Below are positions 28,581-39,702 of a DNA stretch of 64,000 nucleotides, piece by piece (within the stretch, counting starts at the first letter, position 1; each line of letters starts with the position of its first letter). Both the position numbers and the translations under genes were made by a program. Below the pieces are notes generated by a model. It did not search any database and was not told where the DNA came from. It worked only from the letters and a program-made list of their open reading frames with translations. The DNA is taken from the NCBI RefSeq assembly GCF_001625305.1, contig NW_017804231.1, positions 896,429 through 960,428 on the forward strand, read 5' to 3'. The DNA comes from Branchiostoma belcheri. Taxonomy: Eukaryota; Chordata; Leptocardii; Amphioxiformes; Branchiostomatidae.

Positions 28581-31500
28581 CTAGTCGAATTCCACGTCGT
28601 GGTCCTCCAGCTTTGCCGGATCGGTTCGGACTTGGGCGCGTGTCTCGCTCCGTCCATCGCCGGTGCCAAGCCGCTGTCTGACCGACGCCTGCTGTAGCAG
28701 CATCCTCCTTCGCAGAGTGGCGGAACTCCTGTCGAGAACAGATATAAAAAAGATGGGTTTAAATTGAATTCACGGCATACACGTTATAAAACGCATAAGT
28801 CGTTGTGAAGTTTACACAAAATATACAAGTAGATACGTATTGGAACCAAACGCGTTTTGGCTTGCAGCACCATTTATTAAATATCGTTAACGTAACCTTG
28901 TCGTTGTAACCTCACGATACACATACTTGTAACAAACATATACACACATTGCTCCGGCATCCTCCAATACAGAGCCTTGCGGGGTCTGTTCCTGGATCTT
29001 TTCCAGATCCTGCTTCACCAGCTTCTCTGTGTCTTCAGTGAAAGGTTCGAACCTAGTCAGCCTGTTCTCCACACTGTCGAGGTTCGCCTGGGCCATTTCG
29101 TTCAGGCTGGTTTGTGTCCTCCTGATTCGCTTCTGAAGGAGGCGGAGCTTCAGGAGAAACTTCAGTCGGGTCACCTCCCGTCCAAACTCCTCCCACTCCT
29201 GTTAATAGAAATAACGTGTCATGTGTGAATGTTTTGAGTTAGCTAATATAGGCAGAAGCAGTGGAACGCCAAATTAGCTTTATACATGTATAGCCAAGTG
29301 CAGTACATGTAATTCTGGCCTTACCTGTTCACTGACATGATCCGTCCAGCGAAGCAGCCACTTCTTTAGTTCATCGATTTCCCGTTTCAATTCCGGGATG
29401 TGGTGCTTGTCAAAGGAAGATAGGCTCACCATATCTTTCTTGCGTCTTGCAATTTTCTTCAGGAAAAAGACCTTCTTTTCAAACATGGCCACCTGCTCTG
29501 GTGAAGACAGACGACAGCTTGTCACTTGCTTATGGAGATCAATCACGGTTGCGTGGCAACGATATTTCAGGTCGACATCACTTTCGAGCGCCTCCAACAA
29601 CTTTTTGGTAGTAGCTTCTCTCCGTTCCTCTGGAACGTACCGCTTCCTCTTGACTTTCTCGATCATTACCAGGATACTCTTGATGGCTTTCCCATAGCGT
29701 GGGGTGCTTCGTACTGGTGTCTTGCATTTCGGGCAGGGCTTGAGTTGGATGTTTCTGTCGATGGTGTCCATCCACTGGTCCAGTCCGTTGACCTCTAGCA
29801 CGTGGCCGCAATCCCGCAGCTGCGCGAATCGGGCGCCAGGCTCATCTTCGGTGCCGAAAAAGATCTTTGTCAACTCTTTACGATCGCAAGCGCCGCACTT
29901 GTTCGGGCATGGTTCCCCGCACATACCGATGCATGGCTGGTCTTTCTTACACTTGCGGCAGCGTCGGGTCTTCCGGCAGGGTTTGTTGCACCGAGGACGA
30001 TCGCAGGGCTCACCACAGGGCTTGTTACACTTGTGATGTTTGCATCTCCACTCACAGGGCTCCTGGCACGGTACGCATGGCTTCCCGCATTTATGCTGGC
30101 AGCGGCTGTGGGGGCAGGAGTTTTGGCATGGACTGCTGCACGGAGGACAATCCTGAGTACACGATCCTTTGCACTGGTGGGAGCATTCAAGCACACGGTT
30201 GCACTGTCGCATGCACTGGCGGTGCAACCTTCCTTGCTTGCAAAGACGGCATGTACCAGCACAAGGGTGGCCGCACTTCAGCAACTGTGGACACGGAGCG
30301 TCACAGACCAGGTCTTTAGCCGAACAGGCCGCCTGGACTGTGTGGCCACAGGTGAGCTGATGTGTTACCACTTCCATGCAGGATGTGGTGCACTCCTGGC
30401 CGCACGTGTTCTTGCATGCGTGGTTACAGGGAAGGGCCTTCTCACACGGTATCTGGCATATGAATGAGCTCGGAGATGTAGAGCATGGGACCATCTGTTT
30501 GTGTTGACATTTGGGGATGGTCTTTTCCAAAAGCACCTGGCAGGAGCCACAGATCTCGTAACAGAACTTGGGACACTTGTGGTCGAGGTCACATAAGACA
30601 TTCTTACAAGGCTTCTTACACTTGTACTCTCTGTGCTCAGGGTCCATTGGGTGACAAGCGCTTGCGCAGACATGGCCACACAACAACCTGTATATTAAAG
30701 ACAAACGGGGGGTATTTGTTTTTGGATCGTATATGAAAACTTGTGCTGTTCTGTTGTTGTCATCTATTTCACATCCTACATGAACAGATATCAATAATAT
30801 TATTTAGGATATCACTGAGTAGATTTTTCCAGTTAACCCTAAAACCTGGTTGTAAACCACGGTTTAAGTATAGCTATGACAATTTTATTGTTTATCTACA
30901 ACTCTGTTTACCTGAATTCACAAGGCCGCATACAGCCACCCTCTGGTGCCTTTTCAAAGTCTTTCTCAGTGACCGCCATGATGCTGGTGTCGGGGTGGTT
31001 TTGACAACACAGCGCAAGGTGCGTACCCACACAGCCTTGCTCCCGCAGCTCTTGAATGATCTAGAGAAAATCAACAAGCCCTTGTTGTAGAAGCTATTAA
31101 GCAACGTGTCAAAACAAACACAATTCAAGAGTTTAACAACAAATTTTCTACATTACCTTGCTCCACAATGTGTTAGTCCGGGACAACATTGTCAGGTTGC
31201 CGATGGCGTAGAAACCTTTCTTCGCTCGAGACAATGCAACACAGACACGGTTTTCAACCTAAGCAGAGAAATACAAAATGATATCAAAATGTCAACGAGG
31301 CGAAAGCATGCAATGTGTTCACGTCCTAAATGGTGTCTCATGGCAACACGTACGTTATGTCAAGCACGCAAGCTGAATATCAAAGAACGGACAAAGAACA
31401 GTACATTACAGTATCATGCATTTATTTACCTTGAGGAATCCCACGTTGCCCTCGTCATTGCTCCTCACCAGTGACAGCAGGATGATGTCGTTCTCCTCTC

Positions 31501-34500
31501 CCTGAAAGTTGTCCACGGCGCAGATACGAACACCCTCAAAGACCTGCCGCGGCATGACTTTCCTGAAGTTGAAGAGTTGACCCGTGTAGGTGGTGAGGAT
31601 GGTGATTTGGGACGGCCTGTATCCTTGCTGAAGCAGGTAGCGGCAGAAGGCGGCTAAGAATTGCGCCTCGTGCGTGTTGGACCGGCTTTTTGTGTCGCTG
31701 TCGTGCGCCTCCCAGTAGCTGTGATCCACAAAGAACATGTTGGACGAGACGCCCTTGATGTTGTCGAAGTTGAGCACCGATTCGTGGTTGTCCAGCGACT
31801 CGTAGATGTGCGGCGTCAGGAGCCGAGCGAACTCTGGCCGCATGCGATGCTGAGACTGAAGCCGCTGACACTGCATGTCATTCTTCACCATCCGCTCGAA
31901 CAGGGAGATGTCCATGTTGTATTTCTTCGCCAGTTGGTAGACGGTTGGGTTGGGGCGGAGCTGTTGGTGATCCCCGATCAGGATGAGGTGTTGGCACTGC
32001 TGAGACAGCGTTGTGACGATGTGGGCCTCCAGAACTTCTGCTGCCTCCTCTACAACTATGATGGCAGGCTTGATGTCTTGCAGAACCGATTGGTATTTGG
32101 CAGCACCAGTCGTGGTCATTCCAATGACGGTTGCTTTTTTCATAATCTCGCTCTCTTCTTGCCTCTGGAACTCCATGTGACGTTTAGCCGCACGATCGTA
32201 GCTTCGTTCATGTTTCCTGATAGACTTCTTCTTTTCGGCACAGTACTTGGCCACCCAGTGACGATAGAGTCGCCATCGGTCGAGTAGCTGCAGCGTCCAG
32301 ACGTTTCGCACGTTGCTAGCTTCAGTGTCGGTCATCATGTCCGTCTTGCTGAGCTCGCGCTTTATCTTCTGTTTCTTCTTCTTCGCACTGGTATGTACTT
32401 GCCACTGACCGCGTTGCTTGGCCTGATCCTCTTCATGCTGTAGTGCCTCAATATCAATCGCGAGGTCAAGATGGACGTCTGCACTGACGACTTCCCTCTT
32501 GGCTTTCTCTCTTTTGTCATGAACGTTGTCAAGGAGGCGCTGGTCCTGCAAGAAGTCGGCTTCTCCCATCACATCAATTCCTTCTTCTTCATCCTCGTCT
32601 CCTGTTTCTTGTTCTTCTTCTTTCTCCTCCTTTTGGTTCTGGTTGCCCCCTCCGGGCAATATGAAGACGTTTCCTCTGAGACCAAGCCACTGTAGGATTA
32701 CAGAGCCCCTTTTCCCTACACTGACCCACCCATAGTCGTTGGTTACGAGTCGCATGCTCATCAACGATTCTCTGTGCTTGTCATCCATCAAGTGCATTAG
32801 CGCATACTCATGAAGGGATCCCCTTTGCGTGGACCTCATCTGTGCTACAGCCATATCCATGGCTGCTTCGAGATGTTTCATCTCCTCCCTTGTCCCAATA
32901 CTGCCTTCATGAATATATCGAGGGACGTCTTTTGACGCCCTATGCCTGAACCGGATGTTGTTTAGTTGGAACTTCTCCATCTTTTCACTCTGACTTCGGC
33001 TTCCGACTCTCACAATGCCTGTTTGATAGAACTCAGAAATGCCTTCTAGGAACTGATCCAGGGCATGGTTTGTGTAACAAACCACAAGGATGGGCCTGGT
33101 TGGGCTGTTCTGCAGATCTTGATCCGTCAGCCACACGCTCTTGTTCTTCAGCAGAGCTTGAACGATCTTGAGCCCGATGTAAGTTTTCCCAGTTCCCGGT
33201 GGGCCCTGGATGACAGAGAACTCTTTCGTCAGTGCCATCTTCACGGCTTGGTATTGGGAGTCGTCAAGATGCAGAGCATCAGCAGAAGGCCACATATCCT
33301 CTCGTAGAATGGAAACTGCCCGGGCGTTAGCGACCTGTGGATTGTTGCCGTCGTATACATCAACGACCTCCTCCTCTTCGTCTGAGTCATCTGATTCTTC
33401 AAGATCGGGGTCTACCAATTGGCCGAACCTTGGCCTTACACGACGCCTCACACGACGCCTCACTCTCTCTTGCCTTGGGGCCTCAACGAGAGCTCTGAGG
33501 TCGTAGTGGACATCCCCGAACCTCCCTCGTAGATAGGCTGGTGGATTTACGCCGTTGGCACAGTGACAGTCCACGATGTACTTGGTGAACGGCATTGTGT
33601 TCTGTCGAACCTCTTGAAGACCCTTCAGGACGTGTCGGTAGGCCTCGAAGTAGGCAGATGTCTCTACCATGATGAACGTCTCAGTGGGGCTGATGGCCGA
33701 TGCGGCTTCGAGGTTCTGCTCGAAACGAATCATCACGCATCCTCGTTCGAGCTCTTTCGCATCGCTTTCTGCGACCGTCGCGAAGAACATGGTCTTGAAC
33801 TCGTCCTTGGAGAGGCAGAGGAGGGAGCCAAAAATGAGGCGCTTTGTGGAGCGCCAGCGAACCCATCGGAGTCTTGCAGCGTCGAACTGGATCCTGTAGA
33901 CGATCCCACTGTTCGTGCAGATGGGGTGAACCACGTGGACGTCATGGTAGACACGGATGTCTTGGAGCCTGCGGTCATGGCCCAATTCCTGTCGGCGCAT
34001 GTCCAGGAACTCGGAAATACCCTCTCGTAGTGGCCGTACGAAGTCCTCTCGCAGCAGCCTGAACTGGACGTCCAGATACGTGTCCACGTCAGGGTAGCGG
34101 CCACGGACGATGTTGGGGCGAAGAAACGGTTCCTTGTCAGTGTGGATGTCTTCGAAAGTCGGGATGACCGACAGTTCCCTGAAGTCGTCTGGAGGCGCCT
34201 CGAGCTGAAGTTGTCGGTCCAGGCGCGTGGCAAGTGTTCCGTCGTCGTCTTTCAAAACTGCTCCCTTGCGCTTGATGTCAAAAATGGCGTCCTTGCGCGA
34301 TTCAACCTCCGCCAACTTTGTTTCTATGTCGTCGTCCACAGCAGTGCTTGAGGCTCTTAGAGCGTTAATGGTAGTTCTCAACACTGCCAGGGGCGCGACT
34401 ACCTGTATGAATATTACTATAGCTTTATTTTTACAGAGGATTATAAGGAATGCATGTGACTCAGCCATTATTGTCTTCGTCACAAGGTTATGTGTTTAGG

Positions 34501-36269
34501 TACACCAAATATATGGGTTGCTGAGTTTGTAATCGGTTGTGGTGCATGCATCTTTATGATATTTGGTATGTAGGATGAGGTTGGAAAAAGGAAGGTCAAG
34601 ATCAATTTTGGGTACTCTAGCTGTTTTTTAAGGTACTGCTTTGCTTCACATACCAGCAAAATAAAAGTCAAACTATATACAACAGCACATTTCATACATG
34701 ACGACTGTTTAAAGTCATCGTCCTCTTGTTACCATTTCTTTGCCACTTAGAAATTACTGGTATGGTGTATATGGTTTTTAATCACAAATTTTAGGCTCTT
34801 AGCATATGACATATGGCATGTGACTATGAAGCATATCAATGCATACGTATCCGAAAAAAAGGCACCTGTACGTAAGAACTGGGAGACCGGTCCAGGAGCT
34901 CACGGAACAATCTAAGGGCATGTTTGATGGGTTCTCCGAAATGAAGCTGGCGGTCGTCGGACGTATCCGTCGGCATTGCGGCGAAGTACGTGGTGAGAAC
35001 CCGGGCCAGGAACTCCGAGTTACGGACCATCACCATCAGTTTCATCGTGTTCTCTGAGAAATACAGCTTAGAGTGAGGACGTCTCATCGGAAAATCATGT
35101 TGCTTGGGAGAAAGGAAAGAAAGTCAGTATCGTTTTAGCAACGATACTAAAAAGCCCTTCACTGATTTGCTGTGACCAGTTTATTTAGTAACATCGCACG
35201 GAAAAACGTAGGTACTATAGATATGGTACTAGAACATAAGAAAAAGAACATTTAGTTACTCGTGACAATCAATGGCAAAAGCATTATGGCTGAGCTGTAA
35301 TAGGGTATTTATAATTAATAAGACATTGTGAATTTCTCATACCAGGAGAGGAAGAACAGTCACATGCCCGAGCGAGAACGCGGAGTAGTAGTGCCACCAG
35401 GTCTTTTCTGATGGAGGTCTCGTCTAGCAGTTCTTTACATCCGCTGGTCCGCTCCACTAACGTCAGAACGACCTGTAAAATGTGTTGAATAATTCTTACT
35501 GTATGGGTGACGAGAACATGGAGAAGATATCTAACATTAAATCTTACCCCTACAGAACTGCTATATTATATAAAAAAACTTAAGCTTATCATGCTTTATG
35601 TACCCATAAAGCAAGAGTTCTCGTTATCTTTAGGTACATAATCCACTTGTTCCATAGGCGGTTTAAACCTTCATATTGTAGATTTTCCACGTATTTCTGA
35701 AGCCCTTGGCAACAGCTTGACTTGTGGGACAGCCCTGGCTGTTAACCAATAAACAACTATGAATAAATAAATTTCTAGTGCCCACCACTTTCGGGTCCTT
35801 CTCACACAGTTCCTGCAGCTTCCAGCTCTCCATAGGCCTGATGATCCTGTCCCGCCGTCTGGCGGAGCTGCCATTGGTTGGCCCCTGTCCAGCCCTGTTA
35901 GACACACACAAATGAGGTAATCAGAGATGGCAAACTTCACACCCTTACCCTCGCTGTTTTGCTATACCCTTCCAGTGTCAAAGACCAAAATAACAGTACT
36001 GAGAACGCTGCATTGTGTAATATGTTGGGAAACAGACGCAAACGTCAAACACAAACACACACAAACACACATGTACAAACACACACACACACACATACAC
36101 ACACATACATACAAACACATACAAAGAAACACACAAACACTCACCATGTCCTGTTGCATTGTCCGCCATCTCCTCTGCCCCTCCCTCCACCACGCTGTCC
36201 ACCCCTCCCACTAAAGTTGCCGCGTCCACGACCACGCCCCCGGTAGCCAAATCCCCTTCCTCTCTCCAT
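28581..36269 (-). CDS. ZNFX1: ZNFX1-like B: NFX1-type zinc finger RNA helicase, RZ finger lost
   Basis: Ten exons on the minus strand: 36145-36269, 35786-35894, 35343-35472, 34866-35053, 31430-34402, 31157-31258, 30912-31060, 29325-30687, 28948-29198 and 28581-28728. The sum is 5538 nt (1845 residues); human ZNFX1 is about 1918. Exon 1 is RGG-rich (MERGRGFGYRGRGRGRGNF). Exons 2-4 give the N-terminal helical region (KLQELCEKDPKV, VLTLVERTSGCKELLDETS, MKLMVMVRNSEFLARVL). The 2973-nt exon 5 carries the superfamily-1 helicase: GPPGTGKTYIGLK near 33190, VEEAAEVLEAH near 32050, GDHQQLRP, then AVDNFQGEENDIILL. Exon 8 carries NFX1-type Cys/His modules. The last two exons are open and in phase but do not encode the C-x3-H...C-x2-C RZ finger. 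The final exon is homologous at DNA level to the last exon of C, frame-shifted over part of its length, ending VEFD. Expected to act in the cytoplasm on RNA. Confidence 0.9.
36046..36150. repeat. CA-rich microsatellite in intron 1 of ZNFX1-B
   Basis: Interrupted (CA)n with ACATACAC variants, next to the exon 1 donor. Confidence 0.85.
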
Positions 36270-36519
36270 AGGTGAGGGCTGACTTGAGCGTGCTTATTTC
36301 TGCTAGGAAAATAAGATTGTCGCATTCTAGCTTGCTATTTAACGCAATGGAAAGTCTTTTAATTACTTGCACTAGCACTACGCAGAACGTACTGCACCTG
36401 CGTACCCCCCCCCCCCACGTTTCCACATTTCAACACGTTTAACATTTAGCCAGCTTAAATGAACCTTATGGTCCAGTAAACAACAATGGCGTGCCTGGTA
36501 GTATCATTGAAATAATCAA

Positions 36520-36600
36520 GGCACGCCCATTGGAACGTGACGTGTCCGTCAACAGAAACTGGGCTCCCTTCCAAGTTTTACCCCTCCCCCTTCCCTCCCC
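36520..36600 (-). promoter_or_regulatory. Block conserved in inverse orientation with 40800-40860 (ZNFX1-B/C upstream)
   Basis: On the minus strand it reads AAAACTTGGAAGGGAGCCCA then GTTTCTGTTGACGG. The plus strand near 40815 reads GAAACTTGGAAGGGAGCCAA then GTTTCTGTTGACCG. Both copies lie upstream of a ZNFX1 gene in matching orientation. The GAAACTTGG...CCAAGTTTC pair in the C copy is an inverted repeat with interferon-regulatory-factor-like GAAACT halves; that reading is inference. Confidence 0.5.
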
Positions 36601-37181
36601 CAAAAAATTAGAGAGACACGGCCGCCACGCCGCTAATAGTCATGCCAGGTGTTTCCCATGCCATAGGAGTCATCTTTGTCTGAAAATATACAGTTATCCT
36701 ATTACTGTCGTTTTCGAATTATTAGGGCAGCCAACGGCGGTTAACTGATTAGCAAGAACGGCAGTATTGTCAGAGTGTTTGGGACAAGGAAGCTGAGGGC
36801 GACTGGATCAGTATCTAAATATAACCATTGAAGTTCAAGGGTAGCAATGGTAAGACAACTATTAAGATGGATTACAGACTTTTTACCTTGTGGAGACATT
36901 TCATAATACTGCGAGTTGACAGAGCTAAATTTAACTCCAAACATATTCGATTGGCTGACGCAACTTATATTCAATAGCAACTTTCACATAACATTGAGAT
37001 ATATAAATGCAGACACATGTTTAGACATATAACTGCAGTTTCATTTAATGTGCTAATAAAAGCCTAAAATATATAGTGCAAGTAATCAAATGATATCTCA
37101 TGTGATATGAATGAAAATGAGTTTCAATCTCCTATCACGATGGTCAAATTTGGGCCCAAATATTCCAACCTTTTATCGAAC

Positions 37182-37247
37182 CGAATCATGTTCGATATGA
37201 CGTCAATCGAATCGAACCATGTTCGATATGACGTCAATCGAACCGAA
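37182..37247. repeat. Two-copy 31-bp tandem repeat containing TGACGTCA
   Basis: GTTCGATATGACGTCAATCG occurs twice; TGACGTCA sits at 37198-37205 and 37229-37236. The surrounding TTCGAT...ATCGAA is nearly palindromic. Confidence 0.8.
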
Positions 37248-38102
37248 CGTTCGTTCGATCCGGGGTCACCCGCGGTCATGTACAGTAAACCCGCGGCTTC
37301 AAGCCAGTTTTTACCCGGATACCGCCTAACAGCAAAAAATTCACCTTTTCACAAATAGAAACCAATTTCGGAACAGTATATCTTTGCACTGTTTTATAGT
37401 GGATATGTAACATGTAACGAAGCTACTGCCGTAATCATGTGTGACCTTGAAGATCGTAATTGTTGTTTACGGGGCTGTAAGTTATCCCCTGCACTTGCTC
37501 ACACGGTCTGACATGCGTGCAAACATGGTATTTAAACCGCAACAAAAACAAATTCAATTTACCTCAAAAACGTTTTAAATTGTAGGCAAGACAAAAATCT
37601 CGATCTGTGTCGGACGGATTTTTTAAAGATGGCGGCTTTCTGGAATTATCCGTCTCGGAAGTTGAAAAAGCGCATTTTTTGGCGATTTTTTCGACCTTTG
37701 CAACACTTTAACTTTGAAATAAAGAAAACTGTCCGACTCAAATCTTAATTTTGTTATACTGTTCTCTAAAATGCAAAAATATGGAATTTTCTGGAAGATT
37801 TGGGGTCGGTTTAAATCAGTTGTTTGGTTATTGACGTCGATTGTTCTAGAATAAGCATTCGACGAGTTGAGAGTAATTTCTAACACATTTAAGCATTGTA
37901 ATAAAAACAACAACATTTGAGGTATATGCAGTGCGGATTTTATCACATTTGGATGAGAGAGTCCCCGTGAAACTGTTTATTATTGTTTAAGAAAAAATTC
38001 ACCGTTGAGACTGGCTCCACGGAAGCCGCGCGTGGAACCCCGGTAACCTGATACCCCTCCGTAGAATTGGAAACTTTACCCTAGAAATTGACCGCCGTGT
38101 AT

Positions 38103-38139
38103 ATCATGTACGTGACGTCTATCATGTACGTGACGTCAC
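38103..38139. repeat. Two-copy 18-bp tandem repeat with TGACGTC
   Basis: ATCATGTACGTGACGTC repeated once, with TGACGTCT at 38113 and TGACGTCA at 38131. Confidence 0.8.
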
Positions 38140-38440
38140 ATTGAATCGAATAAGCTACCAAGGACCGGCTAAAATGTAGATTTTTAATCCCCTCGCTTCA
38201 ACACTGTAAACCACCTATCTATTTTTATCAGTATACAGACATTACAACACTTCGTCCAGACATTTCGACTTGCATGTTTACTGCAAGTGAGAACACGGAA
38301 GTAGAACGCACGTCATGGGTGCTTTGAGCCCTGTTTTCACCTGTATCTTCCACCACAAGGTGACATTTTACCCGCGCTTTAAACGTAGTGCTAACATATA
38401 CATTAAACGTGTCAAACAGTATACGAGTGAATTCACTTAC

Positions 38441-38580
38441 TTTTCTGTTCAGTTTCACGGTGTAGATTTAGCGCTGACGAAACTCAAATGTACTCTGATC
38501 TCCGGGAGTACTCTTGTTTTATAGCCGAGAGGCTGATGGGAATGGGACTTACCGCCATAGTTTCGCATACGTCAGCCTTT
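38441..38580 (-). promoter_or_regulatory. Candidate core promoter and non-coding first exon of ZNFX1-B
   Basis: Reading the minus strand: TGACGTATGCGAAACT (38574-38559), then AAGTCCCATTCCCATCAGCC, a TATA-like CTATAAAAC (38524-38515), and a possible transcript that reaches a donor AGAAAA|GTAAGT at 38440. The same order appears on the plus strand at 39511-39700 before ZNFX1-C, without the TATA word. Conservation between the two inverted copies supports function; start site and exon are inferred. Confidence 0.5.
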
Positions 38581-38749
38581 TGTATTGACCCGCACAGACC
38601 TGTTGATGCACAGAGTAGCGATATCGGACCTGCAAACTGTTTGATGCATATTTATACGGCACATGCAACGAAGATGACCCATGAACCTTTATTACAATGG
38701 TATTATAATTACATTTCTGAATATCTGTGAGTGACTTGTCACAAAGTAC

Positions 38750-39300
38750 AACTGAGCTTGTAGCCCACCTGGCTACTATCTGATGTCCAGACGGACCATC
38801 TATACGATTTTATATCTCGCTTGCCGGGGCTTTCCGATGAGGGCATACATGTAGCAGTTTCGTGACGTCACTCCTCGCCGCACCCTTGTTTACGGACGTA
38901 TTGCCTGTATTGACCGTTCTATGCAGGCGTACAGGTGTTGTCTTCTTATGCACAACTACAGCGTGTATCATGATGTAGTACACTGTACTGTGGTACAGTT
39001 GTTGCTGCAATCTAATATATTTGCTGTGTTCATTCAAACGGAAAGCTTCTTAAAGTATCGCATACAAAGAGAAATCCCTTAATCAGTGGAAAACAAATAG
39101 ATACTTTGCCAATTATTTTTATAGTGTGTCAGTTCCTAGTTTGCTTTATAATCTATGGAACCTTTTCAGTCCTAGGCACAGAGGTTGCGACATACTATAG
39201 AGCGACCACCTTATCAGCTACGCTTGTTGACTTAAATCACACGTAAACCCCCGAAAGTTCGGAGGGGGGGGGGGCTAAACTTAAACAAAAGGCTTGTTTA
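38750..39300. repeat. Copy of the ZNFX1-A upstream sequence
   Basis: Shares 'CTGATGTCCAGACGGACCAT' and 'TTGCCGGGGCTTTCCGATG' with 18900-19000 and 19870-19910. 39170-39290 shares words with 20440-20570. It contains CAGTTTCGTGACGTCA at 38855-38870 and a G-run at 39263. Confidence 0.65.
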
Positions 39301-39510
39301 CTTGCCCCTTTGATCGCCATACCTTTTACAAAGATCACGTTTCACCTACTGAAACTTGGACAAATTTTTCATTGAATAGTCTACATTCCTGTCGGTAGTA
39401 TTAAGTTTAGTTGGTCAACGTTATTACAAACATTCCCAATATTTCGAGTAGGAATACTTAACAGCAGCCTGAGGTCTTGAATGTATATATCATGTGTCGA
39501 GGTCAACCGT

Positions 39511-39702
39511 GAGTGACGTATGCGAAACTATAGAGTATGCTGTAACGGGAAGTCCCATTCCCATGATCCTCTCGGCTCATGATAAGGAAACAATAGTCCG
39601 TTCGTACATCAGAGTGCAGCTGAGTTTCGCCAGTTCTGCATCGTACATTTCAGCAAGAAAGAGAAGTTAGAGACTTCACGAAAATCTGACTTGTTTAAGG
39701 TG
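39511..39702 (+). promoter_or_regulatory. Candidate promoter and non-coding first exon of ZNFX1-C
   Basis: TGACGTATGCGAAACT at 39514-39529, then AAGTCCCATTCCCAT and CCTCTCGGCTCATGATAAGG, ending at a donor TTTAAG|GTGAGT (39699/39700). It is the mirror image of the ZNFX1-B block at 38441-38580. Exon status is inferred. Confidence 0.45.

Larger units (their letters stand above)
36270..38440. other. Upstream/intron region of ZNFX1-B between the candidate non-coding first exon and the coding start
   Basis: No supported coding exon. It holds a C-run (about 36405), the inverted-duplicate block at 36520-36600, a 31-bp tandem repeat near 37190 and an 18-bp tandem repeat near 38110. If transcription starts near 38490, most of this is a 5' UTR intron of about 2.1 kb. 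Confidence 0.4.
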
